This document shows positions 1-8,855 of a stretch of 64,000 nt of DNA, piece by piece. Where the stretch lies: positions 1 to 64,000 of the forward strand of contig JAFEBS010000063.1 in NCBI GenBank assembly GCA_018242525.1, in the 5' to 3' direction. Made by a program: the position numbers and the translations under genes. Each line of letters begins with the position of its first letter. Positions within the stretch are counted from its first letter, which is position 1. The notes beneath the pieces were generated by a model. That model searched no databases, was not told the DNA's origin, and worked only from the letters and a program-made list of their open reading frames with translations. Source of the DNA: Planctomycetota bacterium (GTDB taxonomy: Bacteria; Planctomycetota; Planctomycetia; Planctomycetales; Planctomycetaceae).

Positions 1-245
1 TTGCTTGCGGGTTGTGGCACTAGCGCCTTGCGGCTCACTGGCCTTCGGGGTTTGGCGTGCGATTTGCGGTTTAGATCGCTCCGCAATCTAACAGTCCCGG
101 CTGATTTGTCGTCAACGCATTTTTCCTCGTCGCGCTGCCTGTCTCGGAGCGACAGGCCGGCCTTGGGTCGACAGAACTGGCACGTGGCAGGAACTGCTTC
201 TGTGAACAGAACTCTGCCCGACCACTCTCCCATTTCGTCCGTCAG
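1..245. other. Left-edge region without a supported gene
   Basis: No coding region with a ribosome binding site or a recognisable protein was found. The one open frame here begins with TTG at the window edge and gives a low-complexity, Arg/Ser/Leu-rich translation. The only structured item is a short copy of a dispersed repeat at 20-38. Confidence 0.5.
20..38. repeat. Short copy of dispersed planctomycete-type repeat
   Basis: The reverse complement of these 19 bases, GTGAGCCGCAAGGCGCTAG, matches the left arm of the inverted repeat at 22316-22334 in 18 of 19 positions. It is a single copy here, without a second arm. It probably marks a member of a dispersed repeat family, but the family was not identified. 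Confidence 0.5.
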
Positions 246-274
246 TTGATTTCACCGTTCGCTCGCGGTAGCTT
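246..274 (+). promoter_or_regulatory. Possible promoter of the cobalamin operon
   Basis: A TTGATT box at 246-251 and a TAGCTT box at 269-274 are separated by 17 bases. They sit just before the riboswitch, so transcription would start near 281. Both boxes are imperfect, so this is a position-based suggestion. Confidence 0.3.
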
Positions 275-289
275 CACGCTCGAGATGGG

Positions 290-456
290 TGCTCGCCCAA
301 GTCGTGGATTTGGGGGAGAGAATAGGGAAGACGGTTAGATTCCGTCGCGGTCCCGCCGCTGTAACCGGGGACGAAAGCTACACAGGCCACTTCAGGCAGA
401 TTGCCTGCGGGAAGGCGTAGCAAGTAGGCAAATCCGGGAGCCAGAAGACCTGCCCG
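290..456 (+). promoter_or_regulatory. Cobalamin (adenosylcobalamin) riboswitch
   Basis: This is an RNA element that binds B12 and lowers expression of downstream B12 genes. Conserved blocks are visible in the right order: AATAGGGAA at 321-329, the core TCCGTCGCGGTCCCGCCGCT starting at 341 and continuing GTAAC, GCCACTT at 386-392 (the GCCACTG block) and the B12 box GCCAGAAGACCTGCC at 440-454. The downstream genes are almost all cobalamin genes, which agrees. The 5' boundary is approximate because the outer P1 stem was not folded by computation. Confidence 0.93.
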
Positions 457-552
457 TCGTCATGTGTTGCGAAGAGTCCTGCTCGGACGAGGTACGGACG
501 CAATGTCGATTTGGGCACGGCCCCTGGCCGACCTTTCTCCGGTTGCTTTTGT

Positions 553-573
553 CGCGTGTCAATTCACGCGTTT
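553..573 (+). promoter_or_regulatory. Possible expression-platform hairpin after the riboswitch
   Basis: CGCGTG (553-558) and CACGCG (565-570) can form a six-base-pair stem with a TCAATT loop, followed by only three T residues. It lies between the riboswitch and the first gene and could act as a weak terminator or a structural element. Folding of the whole leader would be needed to place it. Confidence 0.25.
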
Positions 574-674
574 GCTGCTGCGCTCCTGCGCCAGCAATAC
601 CTCTCCGGCAACCGCTCATCGCTGTCCAATTCCCGGCGTCGTTGACGCCAGAACGTGGCAACGAGGAAATTGCT

Positions 675-1769
675 ATGGCCGAATGTCGTGTGAGTTCGCA
701 AGAGTTTGTGTCGGGGCGTAATGCCCTACAAGAGTGCGAGAATCATCCCGGTCAGCGGGGTCGTGAGGCCGCAAGGCCCCCGGGAAATCATCGTGGGTTT
801 ACTCTGATTGAATTGCTGGTGGTGATTGCCATCATCGCCATTCTGATCGCCCTGCTGCTGCCGGCGGTGCAGCAGGCGCGCGAGGCGGCCCGACGTGTTC
901 AATGCCGCAATCACCTGAAGCAGATCGGGTTGGCACTCCACAACTATGAGTCGACACACCGACTCTGGCCGGAAGAGTCTGGGGCTCCGCAACCGGGTCC
1001 CTTGTACAACATGCCACGCAGCAGTTGGATGACTTCCATTCTGCCGTACTTTGATCAGGCGAACCTGTACCAGGGGTACAACTGGTCGCGGGACTGGCAG
1101 GATCCCGTCAATCAGCCCATCGTCATGACACGACTGGCCCTTTTCAACTGTCCGTCGGCCGCTGAGCGGGCCGGATTCGAGTATACGATTCTGGTCGATT
1201 ACGCGGATGCCATCACGACGTCGCCGACTTTAGGTCCCCGAACCTTCTTTTACGGTGCCACGACCGATTACACCAACGTTGGTGGCATTGGCACCAATCT
1301 GAATAAGTCGCTGCCGCAGCCAATCCCAAGTCCAACGTCCAGCGGCATTTTGATGAACTCCGCCGTTTCGCTGGCTGCCGTGACCGACGGCTTGTCCAAT
1401 ACGATGCTGGTGACGGAGTGTGCCGGTCGGCCGAACCTGTATCAACGGGGGAAGATGGTCCCGGACGGTGCAACACCCAAGTCCTGGAGTGGTTCGTCGA
1501 CTCACCCGTTTCCCGTGGGCGGGGTCTGGGCGAGTCATAACAAGGGCTTTCTGATCGACGGTGCCCAGCCGAATGGCTATACCAACAGTACGCCGGGGAC
1601 CGCCCCCGTGAACTATTCCAACGATAACGAAGTCTACGCCTTCCATCCCGGCGGTGCTCATGTGCTGATGGCGGATGGATCGGTCCGAATGGTGGGGGAA
1701 TCGATGTCCCTGTACGTCCTGTGTGCGATGGCCACCCGTGCGGGTGGCGAAGTCGTGTCGACCGATTGA
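675..1769 (+). CDS. DUF1559 pseudopilin-like secreted protein
   Basis: This 364-residue protein belongs to the DUF1559 family, which is greatly expanded in Planctomycetes and whose function is not established. It has a type IV pilin-like leader: the cleavage site is G41/F42 in GFTLIELLVVIA, with Glu at mature position 5, followed by a hydrophobic helix and the LLPAVQQAREAARR segment typical of the family. Near the C-terminus is the family signature FHPGGAHVLMADGSVR (about residues 325-340). The 41-residue leader is long. The ATG at 675 follows GAGGAAAT, which favours it over upstream codons. It is the first gene after the B12 riboswitch, 218 bases downstream, and bluB follows after 22 bases, so it is probably part of the B12-controlled transcript. 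A role in corrinoid capture at the cell surface is conceivable but unproven. Confidence 0.85.
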   Translation: MAECRVSSQEFVSGRNALQECENHPGQRGREAARPPGNHRGFTLIELLVVIAIIAILIALLLPAVQQAREAARRVQCRNHLKQIGLALHNYESTHRLWPEESGAPQPGPLYNMPRSSWMTSILPYFDQANLYQGYNWSRDWQDPVNQPIVMTRLALFNCPSAAERAGFEYTILVDYADAITTSPTLGPRTFFYGATTDYTNVGGIGTNLNKSLPQPIPSPTSSGILMNSAVSLAAVTDGLSNTMLVTECAGRPNLYQRGKMVPDGATPKSWSGSSTHPFPVGGVWASHNKGFLIDGAQPNGYTNSTPGTAPVNYSNDNEVYAFHPGGAHVLMADGSVRMVGESMSLYVLCAMATRAGGEVVSTD

Positions 1770-1791
1770 AGTTCAGAAACGCTGTTCCCCC

Positions 1792-2454
1792 ATGGAAAGT
1801 GAATTGACCAAGATGGACCTGTATGAAGCCATCTATAGCCGTCGCGACGTCCGTCGGTTCCTGCCGGAGCCGATCGCGGACGATGTGCTGTCGCGCATCC
1901 TGAACGCCGCCCATCATGCGGGTTCGGTTGGCTTCATGCAGCCCTGGAATTTCATCGTGATTCGATCGATGGATGTCCGCCAGCAGGTGCATGAACTGTT
2001 CACGCGGGAAAATGCCCGGGCCGCCGAGAACTATGCAGGCGGTCGGCGCGAGTTGTACAACTCACTGAAACTCGCGGGGATCCTGGAAGCGCCGATCAGC
2101 CTGGCGGTCACGTGCGATCGCGGTCGCACCGGACCGGCAGTCCTCGGCCGGAACAGCATGCCCGAGATGGATCTGTACAGTACCTGCTGTGCCATTCAGA
2201 ACCTCTGGCTGGCGGCCCGCAGTGAAGGGATCGGGGTCGGCTGGGTCAGCATCCTGGATCCCGCTCAGGTGAAACCCCTGCTGGGGATTCCCGACGAGAT
2301 CGTGCTGGTCGCCTGGCTGTGCCTGGGGATTCCCGTTCAGTTTGACGAGCGTCCAATGCTGGAAACGGTCGGCTGGGAAAAGCGAGTCCCGCTGCAGGAC
2401 GTGGTCTATTCAGAGCGTTGGCAGGAACGATGGACCGCGGATTCCACAAAGTGA
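1792..2454 (+). CDS. bluB: 5,6-dimethylbenzimidazole synthase (BluB)
   Basis: BluB is a flavin-destroying nitroreductase-fold enzyme that cuts FMNH2 with O2 to make 5,6-dimethylbenzimidazole (DMB), the lower ligand of B12. The 220-residue product has the family N-terminus (YSRRDVRRFLPEPI), GSVGFMQPWNF in the flavin pocket, and a late GIGVGWVSILD stretch, with normal length for the family. The start at ATG 1792 is likely; a second ATG at 1813 is possible. It lies 22 bases after the DUF1559 gene. DMB is the substrate of CobT encoded further down, so the operon can make and attach its own lower ligand, and the enzyme implies aerobic growth. Confidence 0.92.
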   Translation: MESELTKMDLYEAIYSRRDVRRFLPEPIADDVLSRILNAAHHAGSVGFMQPWNFIVIRSMDVRQQVHELFTRENARAAENYAGGRRELYNSLKLAGILEAPISLAVTCDRGRTGPAVLGRNSMPEMDLYSTCCAIQNLWLAARSEGIGVGWVSILDPAQVKPLLGIPDEIVLVAWLCLGIPVQFDERPMLETVGWEKRVPLQDVVYSERWQERWTADSTK

Positions 2455-2531
2455 GTGACCGTGACACGGCATTTTCCAACGACGGCAATTCGACTTCAAT
2501 TCGCGGCCCCGCGACAGACGGGGGGCTGCCG

Positions 2532-4067
2532 ATGACCGGTCGTGTCCTGATGATCCAGGGAACCAGTTCGTCGGCCGGCAAAAGCCTGCTGGTCGCGGCA
2601 CTCTGTCGGATCTTTGCCCGACGCGGGGTACGAGTCGCCCCGTTCAAATCGCAGAACATGTCCAACAACGCAGCCGTCTGCGCGGATGGCGGGGAAATCG
2701 GGCGGTCCCAGGCGTTTCAGGCGCTTGCAGCCGGGATTGCCCCCACCGTCGATATGAATCCAATCCTGCTCAAACCCGAGGCCGATGTCCGATCGCAGGT
2801 CATCGTCAAGGGCCGCCCGTGGATGACACTGGATGCCCGCAACTATTTTCGCACGAAACAGGACCTGTGGCCGATCGTGACGGAGGCGCTGGATCGATTG
2901 CGCCGCGACTACGAACTGGTCATCATCGAAGGGGCCGGAAGCCCGGCGGAGTTGAATCTGCGTGACGTTGAAATCGTGAACATGTCCGTCGCCCGGTACT
3001 GTCAGGCACCAGTGCTGCTTGTCGGCGACATCGAACGAGGTGGCGTCTTCGCGCAACTGCTGGGAACTTTGTGGTTGCTCAACGAAGACGAACGGCCGCT
3101 GGTGCAAGGTCTGCTGGTCAACAGATTCCGGGGAGACCCGACGCTGTTTGATGCAGGTCGTGTCGCCCTGGAAGAACGCGGCGGTGTGCCGGTGTTGGGA
3201 GTCATTCCCTGGGTACCGGACCTGAATCTGCCCGATGAAGATGCGGATATCCTCAGTCGCGTTTCCCACCGCCATGTGAATCACGGGGAGATCGACATCG
3301 CGGTCATTCGACTGCCGCGGATTTCCAACTTTGACGATTTCGATCCGCTCGCCACAGAACGCGGCGTGACACTGCGATATGTGGACTCGATCTCGCAACT
3401 GGGGCAGCCTCGCGTGGTGATACTCCCCGGAACCAAGAGCACGATGGCGGATCTGCAGTGGCTGCAGGAATCCGGAATCGCCCGGCGGATCGAGGAATTG
3501 GCGGCAGCCGGCAGTTCCGTCGTGGGGATTTGTGGCGGATATCAGATGCTAGGCCAGTCTCTGCACGATCCGGAACTTGTCGAATCCGACGTCCGGGAAA
3601 TGTCCGGACTGCGATTGCTGCCCACGATCACGGTGTTCCAGCCGCGCAAGGAAACCCGTCAGGTGCGCGGCGTCATTCGCATGGCCCGGCATTGTCCCGG
3701 AGTGCTGGGTCAGACCGTGGAAGGGTACGAGATTCATATGGGTCGCACGTCCGGCGGCACAGCGTGGGTCGATTTCGAGCGTAAGGCTGGGGAAACATCC
3801 CCGGTCAGCGACGGAGCCGTTTCGGACGATGGTTCCGTGTGGGGGTGTTACCTGCACGGGCTGTTCGCCAATGACGATTTCCGCCGACACTGGCTGGCTT
3901 CATTGCGAGTGGCCTCAGGATCCCCCCACGAGTCCGCGGAGCCAGCCGTTCGCTTTGCCGACGCCGTCGACGCCTCCTTAAATCGTCTGGCGGATCAGGT
4001 GCAGGGGGCGCTGGATCTGGAACGACTGGAACAAATTATCGGGCTAACCATGGGAGTCCTCCAATGA
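2532..4067 (+). CDS. cobQ: Cobyric acid synthase (CobQ)
   Basis: CobQ amidates the b, d, e and g side chains of adenosylcobyrinic acid a,c-diamide, using glutamine and ATP. The 511-residue protein (from ATG 2532) has an N-terminal MinD/AAA-like ATPase domain with the P-loop-like GTSSSAGKS near residue 8 and FKSQNMSNN shortly after. The C-terminal class I glutamine amidotransferase domain has VGICGGYQMLG, whose nucleophile Cys is about residue 334, and the catalytic His in YLHGLF near residue 441. The start is uncertain: ATG 2430 with a closer AGGA sequence would add 34 poorly conserved residues and overlap bluB. The downstream cobO start overlaps the stop by four bases (ATGA). Confidence 0.93.
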   Translation: MTGRVLMIQGTSSSAGKSLLVAALCRIFARRGVRVAPFKSQNMSNNAAVCADGGEIGRSQAFQALAAGIAPTVDMNPILLKPEADVRSQVIVKGRPWMTLDARNYFRTKQDLWPIVTEALDRLRRDYELVIIEGAGSPAELNLRDVEIVNMSVARYCQAPVLLVGDIERGGVFAQLLGTLWLLNEDERPLVQGLLVNRFRGDPTLFDAGRVALEERGGVPVLGVIPWVPDLNLPDEDADILSRVSHRHVNHGEIDIAVIRLPRISNFDDFDPLATERGVTLRYVDSISQLGQPRVVILPGTKSTMADLQWLQESGIARRIEELAAAGSSVVGICGGYQMLGQSLHDPELVESDVREMSGLRLLPTITVFQPRKETRQVRGVIRMARHCPGVLGQTVEGYEIHMGRTSGGTAWVDFERKAGETSPVSDGAVSDDGSVWGCYLHGLFANDDFRRHWLASLRVASGSPHESAEPAVRFADAVDASLNRLADQVQGALDLERLEQIIGLTMGVLQ

Positions 4068-4684
4068 CATCTGATGCGGACAAAGATCTGGCGCACAAGG
4101 AGAAAATGGTCCGGCGCGACCAGGCGTTTGAAGAGCGCCAGGCCAAGGCAACTCGCGAAAAGGGATTGATCATTGTTCACACGGGTGCCGGCAAGGGGAA
4201 ATCAACCGCAGCGCTGGGAATGGTGTTTCGGGCACTGGGCAACGGCATGAAAGTCGGCATCGTCCAGTTCATCAAGGGGGCGATCGAAAACGGGGAATCG
4301 GCGTTCATCGACAAACTGCGACAGCAGGGGATGCCGATCGAACTGCATACCATGGGGGACGGATACACCTGGAAGACCCAGGACCTGCAGCAGGACATTG
4401 CGTCCGCCCGGCGAGGGTGGGACAAAGCCGTCGAACTGCTGCGTGATCCCAGCTTCGACATGGTGATCCTGGACGAACTGAACATCGTGCTGAAGTACGA
4501 TTACCTGCCGCTGGAGGAACTGCTGCGGGAACTGGCAGCTAAGCGGGAAATGTTGCACGTCATCATTACGGGACGCAATGCCAAGGCGGGGTTGATCGAA
4601 GTGGCGGATCTGGTCACCGACATGACACAAATCAAGCATCCCTATCGATCCGGGATCAAGGCGCAACGCGGGATCGAATTCTGA
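4064..4684 (+). CDS. cobO: Corrinoid adenosyltransferase (CobO/CobA family)
   Basis: This cytoplasmic enzyme transfers the 5'-deoxyadenosyl group of ATP to reduced corrinoids, giving the adenosylated forms used by the later steps. The 206-residue product has the P-loop HTGAGKGKST about 40 residues from the start, the CobA-type VGIVQFIKG strand, DMVILDELN as the Walker B-like segment and the family C-terminus with YRSGIKAQRGIEF. Its length fits the CobA/CobO family rather than PduO. The start codon overlaps the cobQ stop (ATGA), which suggests coupled translation. Confidence 0.94.
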   Translation: MTSDADKDLAHKEKMVRRDQAFEERQAKATREKGLIIVHTGAGKGKSTAALGMVFRALGNGMKVGIVQFIKGAIENGESAFIDKLRQQGMPIELHTMGDGYTWKTQDLQQDIASARRGWDKAVELLRDPSFDMVILDELNIVLKYDYLPLEELLRELAAKREMLHVIITGRNAKAGLIEVADLVTDMTQIKHPYRSGIKAQRGIEF

Positions 4685-4686
4685 AA

Positions 4687-5742
4687 GTGGGTCTCGAAAT
4701 GGCTCTCTCGTCCGGCGAGATCTGGAACCATCTGAACGGTCTGACCAAGCCTCCCGGCAGCCTGGGACGGCTGGAAGATTTGGCGGCGCGCCTGTGCGAA
4801 ATCCAGCAGACCCTGTCTCCGCAGACGTCCCCGCGCCGGCTGGTCATCTTCGCCGGGGATCATGGTGTGGCGAGTTCCGGGGTGACGGTCTGGCCATCGT
4901 CCGTGACGAACCTGATGCTGCTGAACATGTGCCAGGGCGGGGCCGCCTCCACTGTGCTGGCCCGACAGTCAAGGACCGACGTCGTCCTCGTGAATGTGGG
5001 CACGAATGAGGATCCGATCACAAATCCGCCGCCGGGTAGTTCCGGGATTCGGTATCGTAGCAGGCGCGTTTGTAAGGGAACCCGCAACCTGGCCATTGAG
5101 CCGGCTCTGACGGTGGACGAGTTCCGTCAGGCATGGACGATCGGCACAGACGAGGCTCGTTCCGCCGCCGTCGACGGCATGAAGGTTGTCCTGGCAGGTG
5201 AAATGGGGATCGGAAACACCACTCCCGCATCCTGTCTGGCGATGCTGCTGGCACAGGTTCCGTTGGAAACGGCCGTGGGCCGGGGGGCCGGTGCGAATGA
5301 AACTTCGCTGCATGCCAAGCGAAATGCGGTCGAACAGTCCGTCGCGCGGGCTCGAACGCTGTGGGCCACTGACCCTGTCGCCGCCATGGCAGCGGTCGCG
5401 GGCCTGGAAATCGTGGCGATCGCCGGTTTTTTCGCCGAGGCGCATCGTCAGGGGCTGACGATCTTGCTGGATGGGGCGGTCGCCAGTGCCGCCGCCTTGA
5501 TTGCGGAGTTCCAGTCACCGGGCGTGTCACGTTCTCTGATCGCCGCACACCAATCAACCGAGCCCGCGCATCGGGGCGTATTGGAGAAATTGAAGCTGAC
5601 TCCATTTCTGGACTGGAATCTGCGATTGGGCGAAGGGACGGGCGCGCTGTTGTTGCTGCCGCTGCTCGATGCCGCCGCGGCGCTGGTTTCCCAAATGGCC
5701 ACATTGGAAAGTTTCGGGATCAGTCCCAGGGTGACGTCGTGA
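4687..5742 (+). CDS. cobT: Nicotinate-nucleotide-DMB phosphoribosyltransferase (CobT)
   Basis: CobT joins DMB to phosphoribose from nicotinate mononucleotide, giving alpha-ribazole 5'-phosphate. The 351-residue protein shows the family landmarks in order: LTKPPGSLGRLE near the N-terminus, FAGDHGVASSGV, GEMGIGNTTPAS in the middle and LGEGTGALLLLPLLDAA near the C-terminus, which includes the conserved catalytic Glu. The start is GTG 4687; an in-frame ATG at 4699 would remove four residues. It follows cobO after two bases, and its stop overlaps the cobS GTG start. Its substrate DMB would come from BluB. Confidence 0.94.
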   Translation: MGLEMALSSGEIWNHLNGLTKPPGSLGRLEDLAARLCEIQQTLSPQTSPRRLVIFAGDHGVASSGVTVWPSSVTNLMLLNMCQGGAASTVLARQSRTDVVLVNVGTNEDPITNPPPGSSGIRYRSRRVCKGTRNLAIEPALTVDEFRQAWTIGTDEARSAAVDGMKVVLAGEMGIGNTTPASCLAMLLAQVPLETAVGRGAGANETSLHAKRNAVEQSVARARTLWATDPVAAMAAVAGLEIVAIAGFFAEAHRQGLTILLDGAVASAAALIAEFQSPGVSRSLIAAHQSTEPAHRGVLEKLKLTPFLDWNLRLGEGTGALLLLPLLDAAAALVSQMATLESFGISPRVTS

Positions 5743-6584
5743 TCGAACAATTCACACTTCCCGAAGACACGACAAACCTGCCGGAGCAACCCGGTGAACG
5801 GACCGGGGAATGGGCTGCGTTTGGCACCGCCGTGCAGTTCCTGACACGACTGCCATGGCCATCGTCCGGGCCGGCTTCGCCGGCGATGCTGTCGCGGTGT
5901 CCGGTCTACTTTCCCGTGGTGGGCGGGATGATTGGGGTTATGACCTCAATCGTGCTGGTGATCGGCTGCCTGGTCTGGCCGGTCTGGCTGGCAGTGATCG
6001 TCGCCCTCGCATTCGAGGCCCGGCTGACGGGGGCGTTTCATGAGGACGCTGTCGCCGACTTCTGCGATGCGTTTGGAGGCGGTTGGACGCGAGATGACGT
6101 GTTGCGCATCCTCAAGGACAGCCGAATCGGTTCCTACGGAGCCCTGGGACTGGGGATCGCAGTCGCTCTGCGGGCAGGTGCCACACTGGAAACAGTTCAG
6201 CAGGCCGGTCGGCAGAACTGGCTCGTCTGGAGTTCCGCGGTCATTGCCAGCAGTGCGATCAGCCGATTCGTCGTGGTCGTGGCGATGGTCTGGATGCCCG
6301 CGGACCCATCCCGGCAAAGCCTGTCCCGCGACATTGGCCGGCACCTGACACTGCGGGATTTGTTCACCTGCGCGCTGTGGATGCTGCCGGTGGTACTGCC
6401 ATTCGTGATTCAGTGGCCACTGCAGGCCGCGGTATGTGGCGTCGCCCTGGTACCGACAGTCTGGTGGTTCATGTCGCTGGTACGACGTCGACTGGGGGGG
6501 ATCACTGGCGATTGCCTGGGATGTCTTTGTTATCTCTCCATGGTGCTGGTATTGCTGGCGACGGCAGCGAGGTGGAACCCATGA
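5739..6584 (+). CDS. cobS: Adenosylcobinamide-GDP ribazoletransferase (CobS)
   Basis: CobS is an inner-membrane enzyme that joins adenosylcobinamide-GDP to alpha-ribazole (or its phosphate), the final assembly step. The 281-residue product has several hydrophobic membrane segments, the family motif AVQFLTRLP near residue 30, and the conserved HEDAVADFCDAFGGG, RDDVLRILKDSRIGSYG region, where acidic residues bind the substrate. The GTG start at 5739 overlaps the cobT stop by four bases, and its own stop overlaps the next ATG in the same way. The N-terminal 25 residues look non-conserved. Confidence 0.93.
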   Translation: MIEQFTLPEDTTNLPEQPGERTGEWAAFGTAVQFLTRLPWPSSGPASPAMLSRCPVYFPVVGGMIGVMTSIVLVIGCLVWPVWLAVIVALAFEARLTGAFHEDAVADFCDAFGGGWTRDDVLRILKDSRIGSYGALGLGIAVALRAGATLETVQQAGRQNWLVWSSAVIASSAISRFVVVVAMVWMPADPSRQSLSRDIGRHLTLRDLFTCALWMLPVVLPFVIQWPLQAAVCGVALVPTVWWFMSLVRRRLGGITGDCLGCLCYLSMVLVLLATAARWNP

Positions 6585-7183
6585 CGCTCGCAGGCACAGT
6601 TCCCTCAATTATCGTTGTTCGGCACGCCCCGGTTGATCGAAGTTACCGGGGAATCTGCTATGGACGCAGCGACATCCCCCTGGGCGCGGAGGGGGAACAG
6701 TTGAGTGACGCCGTTGTCGAAGAACTGGCAGTCTGGGGACACGCGACGATTGTGCATAGCGGTCTGCAGCGCACACGATTTCTGGCCGACCGGCTGGCGG
6801 CACGGCTGGGGACTTCTGCAACCGCGTGCGACGCGCTCCAGGAGCGGGACTTTGGCACTTGGGAAATGCAGTCGTGGAGTGACATTTATTCTCTGTCTGG
6901 CGACGACATGCTGCGCATGGTTTTCGAGCCTGCGACGTATCGCCCCGGCGGGGGCGAGACGACCTTTGAGATGCGGGATCGCGTGGAAGGCTGGTTCGCG
7001 TCACTTCCCAACCATGAACTGACAATCGCGGTGACTCACGGCGGTCCGATCGCGGCGCTGCTCGGGTCGCAACGACAACTGCCCGTTGCGGATTGGGTCG
7101 AACTGATCCCGCGTTGCGGACAGATTGTGCCGATTCACAACCAGTCGCACGAACAGGAGGGATCATGGTTCAGATCGCATTGA
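6581..7183 (+). CDS. cobC: Histidine phosphatase, probable alpha-ribazole phosphatase (CobC)
   Basis: This phosphoglycerate mutase-like protein probably removes phosphate from alpha-ribazole 5'-phosphate or adenosylcobalamin 5'-phosphate. The 200-residue protein has the catalytic RHAPV (RHG-type motif with Ala in place of Gly), YGRSDIPL, the proton-donor region LQERDFGTWE and the second catalytic His in VTHGGPIA. The family fold is certain; the cobalamin role rests on the operon position. The start ATG overlaps the cobS stop (ATGA), and the 3' end runs 19 bases into cobU. Confidence 0.85.
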   Translation: MTLAGTVPSIIVVRHAPVDRSYRGICYGRSDIPLGAEGEQLSDAVVEELAVWGHATIVHSGLQRTRFLADRLAARLGTSATACDALQERDFGTWEMQSWSDIYSLSGDDMLRMVFEPATYRPGGGETTFEMRDRVEGWFASLPNHELTIAVTHGGPIAALLGSQRQLPVADWVELIPRCGQIVPIHNQSHEQEGSWFRSH

Positions 7184-7773
7184 TCCTGGGTGGTGTGCGG
7201 AGCGGCAAGAGTCGCTTTGCGCAGGATCTGGCTCAGACGATGTCGGGGGATAACGTCCTGTTTGTGGCGACGGCCGAGGCGGGGGATGCCGAGATGTCAC
7301 GTCGGATTCAAATCCACCGGACATCACGACCCGCCGTCTGGACCACGCTGGAAGTCTCGCAGAATGTCGGCTCGGCCATCGAACAGTATCAGCGCGGCGG
7401 CCCGAGACACCCGACACTCCTGATCGATTGCCTGACGCTGCTGGTCAGCAATGTGTTGCTCGGTTGCGGTGACAACTTCGACGAGGCGGCGGCCGAGCAG
7501 CGTGTCGATGCCGAGATCCAGAGTCTGCTGGCAGCGTGCGAACATTGGCCGGCCCCGGTGATCATTGTTTCGGGTGAGGTTGGCCTGGGGGTCGTGCCAG
7601 AATCCGCGATGGGACGCCAGTACCGCGACCTGCTGGGATGGGCAAACCAGGCAGTTGCCGCCCGCTCCGGCGCCACGTACCTGATGGTCGCCGGGCTTGC
7701 GATCGAACTCAAGGCACTGGCCAACAGCGTCGAACAGGCGGCCAGGAAACTAGAACGGGTGCAGTCCTTATGA
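7165..7773 (+). CDS. cobU: Adenosylcobinamide kinase/guanylyltransferase (CobU)
   Basis: CobU phosphorylates adenosylcobinamide and then transfers GMP to it, supplying the GDP-activated substrate of CobS. The 202-residue protein starts with the strand MVQIALILGGVRSGKS, which contains the P-loop, followed by VATAEAGDAEM, the IDCLTLLVSN strand and VSGEVGLGVVP, all typical of the family. The start at 7165 is preceded by a strong CAGGAGG site at the right distance and lies inside the end of cobC. It overlaps the btuF start by four bases. Confidence 0.94.
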   Translation: MVQIALILGGVRSGKSRFAQDLAQTMSGDNVLFVATAEAGDAEMSRRIQIHRTSRPAVWTTLEVSQNVGSAIEQYQRGGPRHPTLLIDCLTLLVSNVLLGCGDNFDEAAAEQRVDAEIQSLLAACEHWPAPVIIVSGEVGLGVVPESAMGRQYRDLLGWANQAVAARSGATYLMVAGLAIELKALANSVEQAARKLERVQSL

Positions 7774-8855
7774 ACGATTCCATGATCACACGAATGCGAC
7801 AGAGCGGCTTTGCTGCCGCCGGGTACCGGATGGTACTTGCTGCGACCTTACTGGCGTTGAGTGGCTGTCGCCAAAGTGTTCCAGCACCCGTACAGCAGTC
7901 CGAGCGACCGGCGACTGCTGCGAAGGACACCGCGGGAGATTCTGCATCTGCGTCCGGCAACACCACGAGATTTCCCTACGCTGTCACCGATGGATTGGGA
8001 CGCACAGTCACGCTCGCGAGGATTCCACAGCGAATCGTGTCGTTGTCTCCCAAGAATACTGAAATGCTCTATGCCGTCGGGGCCGGTGACCAGGTCGTCG
8101 GGACGACCACCTATTGCAATTATCCGCCCGCTGCTGCCGCGACGGAAAAAGTCGGGGGCTTTTCCGCGAAGAGCTTGAGTCTGGAACGGATTGTGAGTCT
8201 GAAGCCCGACGTCGTGATGTCGGTGGGTGATCTGCATGTCCCCATCATTCAGGAACTGGATCGGTTGCAGATTCCGGTCATCGCATTTTCGGCCGATTCG
8301 TTTGAAGGGTTGTTTGCCGACCTGCAATTGCTGGGACGTGTTACCGGACATGAAGCGGCTGCCTCCGCTCTGGTCAGCCAATTGATCGAACGCGTGGAAC
8401 GGGTGCAGCAGGCCGCCCGGAAAATCCCGGAGAACGAGCGTGTGACAGCCTTCTACTATGTGTGGGGGGAACCCCTGTCTGGTGCGGGTCCCACATCGTA
8501 CTTCGGGGAAATGATTGAACTCAGTGGTGCCGTGAATGTCGTGGAAGACACGTCGACTCGATTTCCCAGGTTGACGATGGAAGTGTTGCTGGCGAAGAAT
8601 CCCGACGTGATCATTTCGTCCACGAACCACTCGGACCTGATCTCGGGGGAAAACTCGGAATCGCGGCCGGGCTGGAGCGGGTTGAAGGCCGTTCAGTCGA
8701 AGCGAGTGCATCTAATGGACGGCAACCTCATTTCGCGGTGTACTCCGCGCACGGTTGATGCGCTGGAACTGATGGCTCATCTCCTTTACCCCGCTCACTT
8801 CACCGTACCGAAAGCGGAATCGATGTCCGATCCGGCGAATGGACATCAACCATGA
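7770..8855 (+). CDS. btuF: Cobalamin-binding lipoprotein of an ABC importer (BtuF-like)
   Basis: This is a periplasmic solute-binding protein that would deliver corrinoid to BtuCD. The 361-residue product has a lipoprotein signal with lipobox LSGC (lipid-modified Cys33), then a low-complexity linker and a helical-backbone metal-receptor (TroA-like) domain starting with VTDGLGRTVTLARIPQRIVSL. The N-lobe includes KSLSLERIVSLKPDVVMS and the C-lobe ends with the ARTVDALELMAHLLYP-type helix. The family also includes haem and siderophore binders; the B12 substrate is inferred from the operon. The start overlaps the cobU stop and the stop overlaps the btuC start. Confidence 0.9.
   Translation: MNDSMITRMRQSGFAAAGYRMVLAATLLALSGCRQSVPAPVQQSERPATAAKDTAGDSASASGNTTRFPYAVTDGLGRTVTLARIPQRIVSLSPKNTEMLYAVGAGDQVVGTTTYCNYPPAAAATEKVGGFSAKSLSLERIVSLKPDVVMSVGDLHVPIIQELDRLQIPVIAFSADSFEGLFADLQLLGRVTGHEAAASALVSQLIERVERVQQAARKIPENERVTAFYYVWGEPLSGAGPTSYFGEMIELSGAVNVVEDTSTRFPRLTMEVLLAKNPDVIISSTNHSDLISGENSESRPGWSGLKAVQSKRVHLMDGNLISRCTPRTVDALELMAHLLYPAHFTVPKAESMSDPANGHQP

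Noticed and set aside
1..249. Open frame at the left edge starting with TTG
   Set aside because: No ribosome site and a Ser/Arg/Leu-rich translation; part of it is dispersed repeat.
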